NCBI GenBank assembly: GCA_002428995.1
Contig: DIYJ01000020.1
Location: 241,063 to 305,062 of the forward strand
From: Flavobacteriales bacterium UBA6057
Lineage (GTDB): Bacteria > Bacteroidota > Bacteroidia > Flavobacteriales_G > Salibacteraceae
Direction of reading: 5' to 3'
Length of the DNA: 64,000 nucleotides
Shown here: one piece after another, positions 31,847 to 42,300 of the stretch
How the letters are laid out: each line of letters opens with the position of its first letter
Numbering within the stretch: the stretch's first letter is position 1
Notes under the pieces: generated by a model
The model's input: the letters and a program-made list of their open reading frames with translations, nothing else
What the model was told of the DNA's origin: nothing
Databases searched by the model: none
Made by a program: the position numbers and the translations under genes

Positions 31847-33201
31847 AAACTGATGTAAAAAAGGTGTCCTATGAGGAAGTAAATGAACAGACCAAGCACG
31901 TCATTTACCGTTGTAATAAACGGGCCTGTCGCGAGTGCGGGATCGATTTTGTAGCGATCGAGTGCCAGCGGCACAAAGGTTCCAAACAGTGTGGCGAATA
32001 TGATGACCGCGAGCAATGATAGACTCACGGTAATGCTGAGATCCAAGGAATCGGAGAAAAGAAAATTGTAACCAAAAAACAGAATCCCGCACACCAATCC
32101 GTTGATCATAGCCACAGAAAACTCTTTAGCCAGCTTGCTCATAAATCCTGAGATCCCGAGCGACTTGTTCGCGAGTCCTTGCACGATGATCGCAGAGGAC
32201 TGAACACCTGCATTTCCTCCCATCGCTGCGATGAGGGGAATGAAGAAGGCCATTTCGGGATAGAGCTGAAGGTCACCTTCGTAGAGCTCGATCACGCGGG
32301 CACCCAGCACACCGCCCACCAGGCCGATGAGCAACCATGGCAATCGGGCACGCGTGAGCGTAAGCACACTATCTGTAGATTCTACGCTGCCGGAAATACC
32401 AGAAGCAAGGGCATAGTCTTTTTCGGCTTCTTCCTTGATGACATCTACCACATCATCGATGGTTATTCTACCGAGCAGCCGACCAAGCTCATCCACAACG
32501 GGAAGCACAACAAGGTCATACTTCTCCATGATCTTGGCGATTTCCTCCTGGTCGGTATCCACTTTTACAGACCGAATTTCAGAGTCGTAGATGTCTGAAA
32601 TGAGCGCTTTCAAAGGAGTGATCAAGAGTTTTTTGACGGGTAGGCGTCCCATCAACACATCTTCATCATCCACTACATAAACGGTGTAAACATGCTCAAT
32701 CTGCTCGGCCTGCTTGCGCATTTCCTTGACAGCCTTTGACACTGTCCAGTTCATGTTCACCCGAATGAGCTCCTTGGCCATAAGGGCACCGGCCGTCTCC
32801 TCTTCGTAGTGAAGAAGCGAAATGATGTCGCTGGCCTGCTGGCGGTCTTCGAGCAGAGAAATGATCTCATCCTTCTGCTCCTCGCCCATGAGATTGAGCA
32901 CGTCAGCGGCATCGTCACTGTCCAGGTTATCAATGAACTGCTCTGCAATCTCTTTAGGTGTGAGCGCGGCTAAAAACTCCTCGCGATTGTCCTCCTCCAT
33001 GAAGGTGAGCACTTCGGAAGCCTTTTTCGCATCCACCACCTTGTAGAGGGTCTTGGCTTCCTCTACTCCCAATTCATTGAGGACATCACCCAAGTCTGCA
33101 GGGTGCAGGTCAGCCACAAGCTCGAGCATAAGCTCTTCATTGTTCTGCTCTACAGCATCCCTGAGTTCATCAAGGTATTCCCGTGTTAATTCGAATTCCA
33201 T
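31843..33201 (-). CDS. mgtE: Magnesium transporter MgtE
   Basis: MgtE is a Mg2+-gated inner-membrane magnesium channel. The 452-residue protein has the N-terminal superhelical domain (LVADLHPADLGDVLNELG, then FIDNLDSDDAADVLNLM), two CBS domains (VYTVYVVDDEDVLMGRLPVK and LVVLPVVDELGRLLGRITID) and five C-terminal membrane helices starting at about residue 290 (RLPWLLIGLVGGVLGARVIE, FFIPLIAAMGGNAGVQSS, LALDRYKIDPALATGPFITT). All parts are present. It has its own promoter-like sequence after rsmA and leads the mgtE-ompA-dehydrogenase group, whose genes overlap by ATGA. Confidence 0.97.
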   Translation of the reverse strand: MEFELTREYLDELRDAVEQNNEELMLELVADLHPADLGDVLNELGVEEAKTLYKVVDAKKASEVLTFMEEDNREEFLAALTPKEIAEQFIDNLDSDDAADVLNLMGEEQKDEIISLLEDRQQASDIISLLHYEEETAGALMAKELIRVNMNWTVSKAVKEMRKQAEQIEHVYTVYVVDDEDVLMGRLPVKKLLITPLKALISDIYDSEIRSVKVDTDQEEIAKIMEKYDLVVLPVVDELGRLLGRITIDDVVDVIKEEAEKDYALASGISGSVESTDSVLTLTRARLPWLLIGLVGGVLGARVIELYEGDLQLYPEMAFFIPLIAAMGGNAGVQSSAIIVQGLANKSLGISGFMSKLAKEFSVAMINGLVCGILFFGYNFLFSDSLDLSITVSLSLLAVIIFATLFGTFVPLALDRYKIDPALATGPFITTVNDVLGLFIYFLIGHLFYISL

Positions 33202-33218
33202 GGCCGCGACTAGCGGCT

Positions 33219-33246
33219 CAAAAGTAGTATTATTTCACCTCGTCAA
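33219..33246 (-). promoter_or_regulatory. Promoter for mgtE (TTG-N17-TACTTTTG)
   Basis: On the minus strand TTG (33246-33244) is followed after 17 bases by TACTTTTG (33226-33219), the best full match to the Bacteroidota -33/-7 promoter in this window. The -7 element ends 17 bases before ATG 33201. The -33 part lies in the 3' end of rsmA. Confidence 0.6.
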
Positions 33247-34003
33247 TGGCCTTGGCAATGGCCACAAAGTCATTAAAATCAAGCTGTTCAGGACGCTTGG
33301 TGAGATACTCTTCCAGCACCTCTCTGGCCGCAGGTTGAAGCAGTGATGAGATCGAATTTCGTAGCATCTTTCTGCGTTGATTAAATGCCATTTTCACAAC
33401 CTGACGGAAGCGCTTCTCTTCACACCCCAATTCAAAGCCTTCTTTTCGCTTCATACGAATCACACCGCTCTGCACTTTGGGCGGTGGTCGAAACGCGAGA
33501 CGATCCACCGTGAACAAGTATTCCACCTCATACCAAGCTTGAGTGAGAACACTCAGAATTCCGTAACTCTTGTTTCCGGGGGGGCTGGCAATGCGTTCCG
33601 CCACTTCCTTTTGAAACATTCCTACCATTCCCATCACTTTCTGGCGCTCGTCCAGGAGCTTGAAAACGATCTGGGAAGAAATGTTGTAGGGGAAGTTACC
33701 AATGACCATGATTTGTTCCGAATCCGGGAAATTCCATCGAAGGAAATCTCCCTGGAAAATCTTCTCTGGAGGCAGGATTTCGTTAGCGAGCAAATGGTCC
33801 ACAGACTCATGGTCAAATTCCACAACCATAAACTGATCGTAAGCGGGTGCCAGGTGTTTGGTCAGGACGCCTTCTCCCGGGCCTACTTCAATCAGTAACT
33901 CAAACGAATCGGCTGGCAACGACTGAACGATTCGCTCCACCACCGATTCATCTGTCAGGAAGTGCTGGCCGAGGTGCTTCTTTGGTTTGACCCGGCTGCT
34001 CAT
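33230..34003 (-). CDS. rsmA: 16S rRNA (adenine(1518)-N(6)/adenine(1519)-N(6))-dimethyltransferase
   Basis: RsmA (KsgA) dimethylates two adjacent adenines in helix 45 of 16S rRNA during late 30S assembly. The 257-residue protein has KPKKHLGQHFLTDESVVERI at the N-terminus, the SAM-binding motif LIEVGPGEGVLTKHLAP, the catalytic VIGNFPYNISSQIVFKL and the C-terminal DFVAIAKAIDEV helix. Length is normal. The start overlaps the DUF4286 gene stop by 4 bases (ATGA), so the two are coupled. Confidence 0.97.
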   Translation of the reverse strand: MSSRVKPKKHLGQHFLTDESVVERIVQSLPADSFELLIEVGPGEGVLTKHLAPAYDQFMVVEFDHESVDHLLANEILPPEKIFQGDFLRWNFPDSEQIMVIGNFPYNISSQIVFKLLDERQKVMGMVGMFQKEVAERIASPPGNKSYGILSVLTQAWYEVEYLFTVDRLAFRPPPKVQSGVIRMKRKEGFELGCEEKRFRQVVKMAFNQRRKMLRNSISSLLQPAAREVLEEYLTKRPEQLDFNDFVAIAKAIDEVK

Positions 34004-34302
34004 TCTACTTCTTCGAGCAGCGTTCTGAAAGCCACAAATCGGTCTTTGTAACGCTCTGCATGCTCTTTCTGGAGCGCGGGGGCATGATCTCGCTGGTATT
34101 CATCCAACCGTTCCATGCTCTCGCATTCATACTGAATGGCATAATTCACTCCGTCCGTATCATCGACTAACACTCTCAGCATTCTGTGCTTCAGAAAGCA
34201 TCCTGTTTCCATGACTTCGGGAATGTGTTTTTCTCGCATCCATTGAAGCCATTCTTCGTGCGATTCTGTCTCGATTTTTACGGTGACGTTATAGATGATC
34301 AT
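34000..34302 (-). CDS. DUF4286 family protein
   Basis: The 100-residue protein with ferredoxin-like (ABM-type) pattern starts MIIYNVTVKIETESHEEWLQ and continues MREKHIPEVMETGCFLKHRM, NYAIQYECESMERLDEYQRD and AERYKDRFVAFRTLLEEV. This is the DUF4286 family, common in Bacteroidota directly next to rsmA as here. Its function is unknown. Its stop overlaps the rsmA start. Confidence 0.88.
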   Translation of the reverse strand: MIIYNVTVKIETESHEEWLQWMREKHIPEVMETGCFLKHRMLRVLVDDTDGVNYAIQYECESMERLDEYQRDHAPALQKEHAERYKDRFVAFRTLLEEVE

Positions 34303-34338
34303 CCAAAATAATTTGAAGCGGGAAGGTACTCAATGCAG

Positions 34339-36225
34339 CTATTTCGGCCGAAGTGAGGGATTCAGTTGATAGGCCTGATCCAGCCATTTTTTGGCTTCTT
34401 GTGGATTGCCCATGTTGTTGTAGGTAATCCCAAGAAAGTAATAGTAAGAGGCTTCGGAAGGCGCGATCTCAATGCCCTTCTTGAACCAGTAGATCGCCTT
34501 TTCAAAGTTGCCTAGCATGCCGTAGGAACTGGCGAGATTTCCGATCGCATCCTGATAGCGGGGATGGAGTTCGAGGGCTCGCTCAAAGTGAGGAACAGCT
34601 TCGGCATAGCGCCCAAGTTCAAACAAAACGCTGCCCATATTGCTATGGGTGATGTAATGAAGATCGCTGATCTCAAGGGTTCGTTCGTATTGTTTCAAGG
34701 CTTCTTCGCGCATGCCCATCCGATGGTAAACGATTCCCAACTCGCTGTGCGCATCGGTGTACTTGGGCATGATCTCTATGGCCTTCTTCAGCTCAACCAT
34801 GGACTTTTGCAACCATGCTGTGCGTTCCTGCTCGTTGTTGGTTTTCAATGCCTTTTCCTTCATGTAGGCCATGCCTAGTCGATGGTGAACGCGGGCGCTC
34901 TTGGAAGAAGTGATAACATCGGCTTCGTAGAGGTCTACCTCCGAAGCCCAATCCGCATTGCGGTCCACAGTTTTGAATCCGTAAGCCAAAAGGCCAACCG
35001 CCAACAATGCACTCGGGAGCACAGCCTTGGCAGGATTGAATTGACCTGCTTGTTCGCCCCACTTCCAGATCAACCATCCAACTGCTATCGCAAACCCCAC
35101 GGAGGGCAAAAACAGCAATCGCTCGCCAAAGTGGGTGCCGATGGTGAGCACAAGGTTTGAATAGAGCGAAAACGTGAGCAGGAAAAACAGGATGGCAAAG
35201 CTGATGATGGGTTTCGATCGAAACGTTCGCACCGCCAAAAAGGCCAATGCTCCATAGGCCAACAATGCCAACCACACCATGGGATCGTCAAAACCTACAA
35301 TCTCTATTTGTTTCTTGCTGTAGTCGTGTGATAGTGGATGCGGCAGAATCAATCGCATCAAATACATGCCACACAAATAGAGCGCGGAGGCGTAGCGATC
35401 CATTCCCTTTACATTCACGAGGATGTTGTCAAAGCTTGCAATGACTCCTTGTCCCGTAAGTCCGCCAAGTACGGAAGAGCGGAGGGCGAGGTACGCGATC
35501 AAGGGTAAAATGAGCCACGCAGTGGTGATGAGGTTTTTCTTCCAATCCATCGCCTTGAAGAAATGATTGGCGAGGGCGGCAATGGGAATGAGGGTCACCA
35601 CACTCTCCTTTGAGGCAAGGGCGAGGAAAAAACTCGCCAGTGCTGCAATGATCCAAGGCGAAAAAAGACGATCACCATTCTTCCAGAGCGCAAGCAACGC
35701 CAGTCCTGAGAAAACAAAGGCGAGCAATTCATCAGCGCTCTTGATGTTAGCCACCACTTCGGTGTGGATTGGATGGAGGGCAAAAATGAGGGTGATGATG
35801 GTGGCTAACCAAGGATCTCCCCGACCAAACCAGGCATGGAGCAGGAAGAAAAGTACAACACAGCCGATCGCATAGAGGAGTATGTTCATGACATGCGCGG
35901 CTCCCGGATCGTTCGGCCACATCTGCCATTGCCATGCAAAGAGTGTCAAAGCCAGCGGCCGGTAGAGGCTACCTGCATTGCTCCAATATCCATAACGGTA
36001 ATGGGTTTTCCAGATGGTAGGCACACCGTCCAGACCAAGCTTCACCACCGTGTTGTCTGTGATGGCTGAAGAATCGTCCAGCACATAACCGTGATTGCTC
36101 GTACCGGCATAGGCAAGGATCGCAGCAATGGCTGGGATCAGGGCAAAGAGCCAGATGGACTTGAGAGGCCCGGAGGATTTGGCTTTAGACTTGTCTTTGG
36201 CTTTTTTGTTTTTAGGCTTTGCCAT
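34339..36225 (-). CDS. TPR membrane protein resembling TMTC-type O-mannosyltransferases
   Basis: The 628-residue protein from ATG 36225 has an N-terminal basic Lys-rich segment (MAKPKNKKAKDKSKAKSS), then roughly 10-11 membrane helices to about residue 430, and a C-terminal array of TPR repeats (for example AHSELGIVYHRMGMREEALK, THSNMGSVLFELGRYAEAVP, YYYFLGITYNNMGNPQEAKK). The first loop carries GYVLDDSSAITDNTVV and YRPLALTLFAWQ, the DD and YRPL features of the TMTC family of GT-C glycosyltransferases. A role in O-mannosylation or other lipid-linked sugar transfer is therefore inferred. A longer start (GTG 36243) lies upstream of a TGACTTTG promoter-like octamer and is less likely. Confidence 0.75.
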   Translation of the reverse strand: MAKPKNKKAKDKSKAKSSGPLKSIWLFALIPAIAAILAYAGTSNHGYVLDDSSAITDNTVVKLGLDGVPTIWKTHYRYGYWSNAGSLYRPLALTLFAWQWQMWPNDPGAAHVMNILLYAIGCVVLFFLLHAWFGRGDPWLATIITLIFALHPIHTEVVANIKSADELLAFVFSGLALLALWKNGDRLFSPWIIAALASFFLALASKESVVTLIPIAALANHFFKAMDWKKNLITTAWLILPLIAYLALRSSVLGGLTGQGVIASFDNILVNVKGMDRYASALYLCGMYLMRLILPHPLSHDYSKKQIEIVGFDDPMVWLALLAYGALAFLAVRTFRSKPIISFAILFFLLTFSLYSNLVLTIGTHFGERLLFLPSVGFAIAVGWLIWKWGEQAGQFNPAKAVLPSALLAVGLLAYGFKTVDRNADWASEVDLYEADVITSSKSARVHHRLGMAYMKEKALKTNNEQERTAWLQKSMVELKKAIEIMPKYTDAHSELGIVYHRMGMREEALKQYERTLEISDLHYITHSNMGSVLFELGRYAEAVPHFERALELHPRYQDAIGNLASSYGMLGNFEKAIYWFKKGIEIAPSEASYYYFLGITYNNMGNPQEAKKWLDQAYQLNPSLRPK

Positions 36226-36317
36226 CAGTGAATGCAAAGTCACAAATATGGGCCAAGCAAGTCAAAGAACTTCCACCCTGTCTTTGATTGACCGAATAGC
36301 ACGTAGGATTCGCTACA

Positions 36318-39300
36318 TCAACGTACGATGACCATCACCAATTCGGCATCCTGCCCCTTTTCAACTTGCAGCATGTACATACCGGAGCTCAAGTCACTTG
36401 CGCTTAGCTTGCCGGTTCTGAATTCGGCCGGAGACCAAACACGGATCAGCTCACCTTTTGAGTTTAGCAGGGAGACGCGATCGATCCTGTCAGGGTCGTG
36501 AAGTTTTGCGGTGAACTCTCCGTCATTCGGGTTTGGATAAACAATGACACTGTTCGTCAGCTCGGATTCGAAAACAACGGTTCGGACTTGCGAGTATTCA
36601 AACGATTGATCGAAGTCCACTTGCTTGATGCGGTAGTAGTTTTCTCCTTCTGCAGGCTCACGATCGAACACCTGATAGCTCACAAAAACCTGACTGTTTC
36701 CTGCAGCCTGCACCGTAGCCACTGAAGTCCAGTTGCGTCCATCCGTAGATCGCTCTGCGATGAATACGTCCGAATTCTTTTCTGAAGCGGTCACCCAAAT
36801 CAACTCCACTTCATCACCCTGTTTCTTCGCTTCGAAAGAGAACCACTCAACAGGGAGTATTACCGAGTTATTTCCAACCGTGTACGCCAGACTTCCACCG
36901 GTGAGGTCACTGAGGGAGAATTGCACGAAGTCCACACTGTTCTCTGTACTGGTAGCTGTGGGCGACTGCTCGCTGGAGCCCTGAATACCGGTTGTTTGAA
37001 GATCGGCTGTACCAGGATCAAAAGTGCCACTAGTCATGGTAAACCAGCGCAGTCCCGAGACATTGGCTGTTCCTCCGGCATTGTCCTGATTCCAGCGATC
37101 AGCCACTGCCGCTAAGGTGTCGGATTCATCGGTATCATAATAGAACCGGACGTTGACATTTCCATTCAAACTGCCGCTGGTGACGGTAATGTTATAGTAG
37201 CGCCCCATGACAAAGGCCGCCTGACCGGCTCCGGCATTTTCCGAACTGAAAACTCCGGCTTCAGAGGTCGGATTGCTGGAAACAGTGATATCGACAGAGG
37301 CAGTAAAGTCATTGGTGTTTCCACCTGTGGGTTTATGCTCGATGGCAAAGAGGAGTTCTGTAGGGTCGGCCGGAGCATAATAATAGGTCCAATCGCCATT
37401 GACACAGAAGTCACTGGCTGTGGTTGTGGTATTGCTTGGAGCCAACGTGACAGCGCCTCCATCGCAGGGAACCTCGCGCCAGTCTCGCTCGCTTTCACCT
37501 GCATCCACGTTGGGATAGGAGCTTCCCGTTAAGCTGCCGTTGGTGGGATCACGATCGCCTGTATCGTTGTCAAAGCCATCCAGCAAGCCATCGGAATCAG
37601 CATCTGTACTACCTCCTGACACACCCGTATTGGCCGGGCTTCCTGAATCGGCAGAACCGTTGCCATCGCTATCATGTCCTTCCACACTATCAGCCTCTCC
37701 ATCATCATCAGAATCGGTATCCCGGTAATCTGCTAAACCTGTCGACTCCGTATTTACAGGTGTGACATAAGTTCCTGCGTTGTCAGGGTCGTAAGAGTTG
37801 TCAATGCCATCACCATCTGTATCGGAACCACTGGGAGCGGTGTACCCGGCCGTGCTCTGCGCTTCGGCATTATCCACAATCCCATCGTCATCGGAATCGA
37901 TGTCCAGGTAGTCAGCATTCCCGGCAAGATCGGTATTGGTCATCGCCCATGGAGTTCCGCTGGTCACTTCTCCACCTCCGCTTCCGCTGTCCTGATCGTC
38001 CCGATTATCATCCAGACCATCTCCGTCTGAATCTGTCATGGTGGTGGCATCACCAGGCGTTGGATAGTCCACCTCACCGTCCTCATTGGTATCTGTTCCA
38101 CCCACCTCGAGGATGTCTACAATGCCATCGTTGTCACTATCCTTATCCAGGTGGTTCGGCACACCATCGCCATCAAAGTCATATGCATCCGGCACACCAT
38201 CAGCATCACTGTCGGTATAGTCTGTAGTGGATCCATCTCCACCATTTCCATCATCGCTTACATCCAGATGGTTCAACACACCATCGCCATCCTCGTCACC
38301 ATCTGGCTCATTACCTCCAGCCTCGGTGATATCTGGAATACCATCATTGTCGTCATCCAGGTCCACAGGATCGAGCACACCGTCACCGTCTGTGTCACGT
38401 GCTTCGCGCCAATCGCGATCTGTTCCGGGATTATCGGCATCAGGATGCGAGGAAGGAGTAAGACTACCGTTGGTAGGATCGGTACTCGAGGTGTTGTTGT
38501 CCCAGCCGTCATAGAGGCCGTCCCTATCTGCATCAGTAGTTCCGCCAGCAACACCGGTGTTTGCCGGGCTACCTGAATCCGCATCACCACTTCCATCGCT
38601 GTCGTGGCCCTCGAGAACGTCCGCATATCCATCGTTGTCTGCATCCGTGTCCAGGTAATCCCCTGTTCCATCGCCATCAGTATCAACAGGCAGAATCAGG
38701 GTTCCGGAGTTGTCATTATCGTAGGCATTGTCCAAGCCGTCCATGTCCGTATCGCTGCCGCTCGGAGCAATGTAACCGGAGGTGCTTTGAGCTTCGGTAT
38801 TGTCAGTGATGCCATCATTATCGGCATCGATGTCTACTTCATCCAGGAAGCCGTCAGAATCCGAATCTGTGGCGTTGCATACACTGAAGGTGAAATCACC
38901 GATGAGCAGGAACTGATTACTGGAAGGAAAGGCACTGGACTCGTTGTTGGAATATTTGATCTGAACAGAATCTACAGGCCCGGGAAACACGAGGTCCACA
39001 TTTCCCTGGGTGGATGAAGTAGAAGCCGTGCCACTGAAGCGGTTATTCCCGAGGTATTCCACTACACTACCGAGCGTATAGTCATTGTCATTGATGGGAT
39101 AGGCAACGCCTCCGTAAAAGGCATTGACCACGACCTGATCCTTGAAATCACCATCGAGGAAGTCGACATCGATGAGCGAAAAAGACAGGTCATAAACGGG
39201 TGCATCAAAGTGCACCGTATGAGTGGTTTGAGCATCAACCGGTGATTTTTGCTTCAGGATTCGCCACCCGAGAATGGAGTTCAGGAAGTTTGTCGTTGAC

Positions 39301-42300
39301 GAAGCCAGGATACTAGAAGGGTCGTTGTCACTGAAGGTCAGCGTCACGCCATTAAATGTGGTAGCTGGAGAAGGTGTTGCGCTGGCTGGAGACGCGCCAG
39401 TCGCATAGTGTGCATCCCAATCCAATGTGCTAGGGGCGTTGCAAGCTCGTTCCACGCTGTCCATGATCCCGTCATCGTCCTTATCGATGTCATAAATATC
39501 CACGATGCCGTCCTGGTCCATGTCATTGGCTTCGCGCCAGTCACGGTCACCTCCAGAGTTCAGAATGTCAGGATGCGAAGTCGGAAGAAGGGAACCGTTT
39601 GTGGCATCCGGATCGGAAGCGTTGTTATCCCAACCATCGTACAATCCATCATTGTCTGCATCTGTTGTTCCTCCAGACACACCAGTGCTGGATGGACTGC
39701 TCGCGTCAGCCACTCCATCTCCATCACTGTCGTGCCCTTCGATCTCGTCTGCGATGGCGTCATTGTCGCTGTCCTGATCAAGGTAGTCAGGTGTTGAATC
39801 GCCATCCGTATCGGTTGGAGTGATGAAGCTACCGCTGTTGTCGGGGTCGTAAGAATTATCCAGGCCATCCATGTCGGTATCGCTACCGGAAGGACTGGAG
39901 TAGCCCGCAGTAGTCATGGCTTCTACATTGTCGGTGATTCCATCGTTGTCACTGTCGATGTCGAGGAAGTCGGGATGACCATCTTCATCGTTGTCACCTT
40001 CTGTATACGTAGTCCCGCTGCTCGAATCATCGCTATCCGCAGAAGAGAGTACTCCATCGCCATCTGCATCGGTGGACCCATCCACAATCCCGTCATTGTT
40101 GGCATCGGTGCCTACTCCGCTTTCGGTTAAGTCAGAAATGCCATCACCATCTGAGTCGAGGTCGCATTGGTTATCATACCCGTCATTATCGAAATCGCCT
40201 GATCCTTCTGCGCTATCAGGAATTCCATCGTTGTCATCATCCAGGTCAAAGGGGTCGGTTACTCCATCTCCATCGCAATCTGGAAGGGCTTCTCGCCAAT
40301 CGCGTTCAGAGGTGCCTGACTCATCCAGGTTGGGAAAGGAGTTGGAAGTTTGACCATTGTTAGTGACGTTGGTTGTAGCATTCGGTCCCACCACATTGTC
40401 ATAATTGTCATCCAGTCCATCTCCATCAGAATCTGAACCGGCTGCGGTGGTGTTTGGAGTGCCGTCATTGTCGGTATCCCAGCCTTCGGTGGAATCCAGG
40501 TCTCCATCGTCATCGGAATCGGTATCGTAGTAGTCTGGTGTACCGTCTGCATCGGTATCTACAGGACTCAAACCACCGGTCTCGAAGTTATTGTCCAATC
40601 CATCATTGTCAGAATCAGCCCCAGAGGGTGCGAGCGGGCTGGCGGTGGTCGCCTGCGCTTCAATGTAATCCACTATGCCGTCATCATCGCTGTCAATATC
40701 CAGGAAGTTGTCATAGTCACCTCCATCGGAGTTTCGAATCGTGTAGGTGATTACTCCATTGTTGGCCACCGTCTCCAGAGTGTTGGCCAAACCGTTGGTT
40801 CCAAAGTCATTGGAATCGTCAATGATACCATCGCTGTTGGCATCCAACGTGGTGATGGTAGCATCGGGAATTCCAGATTCAATGAGGTCTACGATACCAT
40901 CATTGTCCGCATCGATGTCGAGGTGATTGGGAATGCCATCGTTGTCGGTGTCGAATACATCCGGGGTACCGTCCCCATCGTTGTCAGTGTAATCAGTGGT
41001 GGAGCCATCTCCTGAATCTCCTCCATCAGAGGTGTCCGCAAAATTGGGAATGCCATCCCCGTCTTCGTCACCGGCTGGGTCATTGCCATCGGCTTCTGAA
41101 ACATCAGGAATTCCGTCATTGTCATCATCGATGTCATCGAAATCGCTGATGCCATCTTCATCGCTATCCTGCTCACGCCAGTCACGCTCACTGGTTCCAG
41201 TGTCATCGAGGTTGGGGAAATCGTCCGAATCCTGACCATTGTTGGTGATGTTGGTGACAGCGTTCCAGCCATCCACATCATCAAAGGCATCATCGAGGCC
41301 ATCGCCATCGCTGTCTGAACCGGAGGGTGTGGTGTTGGCCGTTCCGTCATTGTCCGTATCCCAACCTTCAAGCAAATCCAAATCGCCATCGTCATCCGCG
41401 TCAGGATCCCGGAAATCGGGAACGCCATCACCATCAGTATCTACAGGATCACCTACAGTTTCAAAGTTGTTGTCAATCCCATCGTTGTCAGAATCTGAGC
41501 CTGATGGGCCAATCGGTGTACTCGTGGAGGCCTGAAATTCGATGTAGTCAACAATTCCATCGTTGTCGGCATCAATGTCGAGGTAGTCCTCAATGCCATC
41601 GCCATCGGTATCTACAGGTCCACAATCCCCTTTATAGGTAAGATCATAAATGGAAATCCATTGATTGCCGGGTGAGGCTGGTGCATCTTCTCCGTTGGTG
41701 TAAAAGATGGAAACGCTGTCAACTGGATTGTTGAACTGTACAAGCACGTTGGAAAGGTTACCGGCATCGGCTGAAACAGCGGTTCCCAAAGCGCTATTAT
41801 CGGATATAGATGTATTGGTGGCACCAGTGAGTGTGGGGAACACTACAAAACCTGCGTAAAACCCGATCACAATGACACTATCGGTGTATTGACCAGACTG
41901 TTCATCTACATCAAACAAGGTAAAAGAGAGGCTGTCAATGCCCTCTGAAAAGTCCATGACCACGTCAATGGATTGTGACTGAACGAGTTGATTCGCGTTG
42001 AGGAACCAAGACTCTGTGCCAGCCCCGAAACCTCCCAAAAGGTTAGAGTTGATATCGATGGAAACAGCTACTGCGCCATTGGATACAGCGCTGGCGGTCA
42101 TCACGGTTCCATCGGGCATGGTGAACTGTTCTGACGATCCTCCACCCCAGGTGTAGTTGTTCCAATCGAAGGTGTAAACAGAAGGGCTGGGACACTGCTC
42201 TACATTATCGTAGATACCATCGTTGTCGGTGTCTTCATCGGCAAAGTCGTCCACACCGTCCTGATCAGTATCGGGAATCAGACAGAAATCGATATCACCA

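Noticed and set aside
37949..41641. Many plus-strand open frames (90-140 codons) rich in Ser, Pro, His and Ile inside the TSP3 genes
   Set aside because: They are translations of the complement of Asp-rich GAT/GAC repeats and show the repeat periodicity only; they carry no independent signal.
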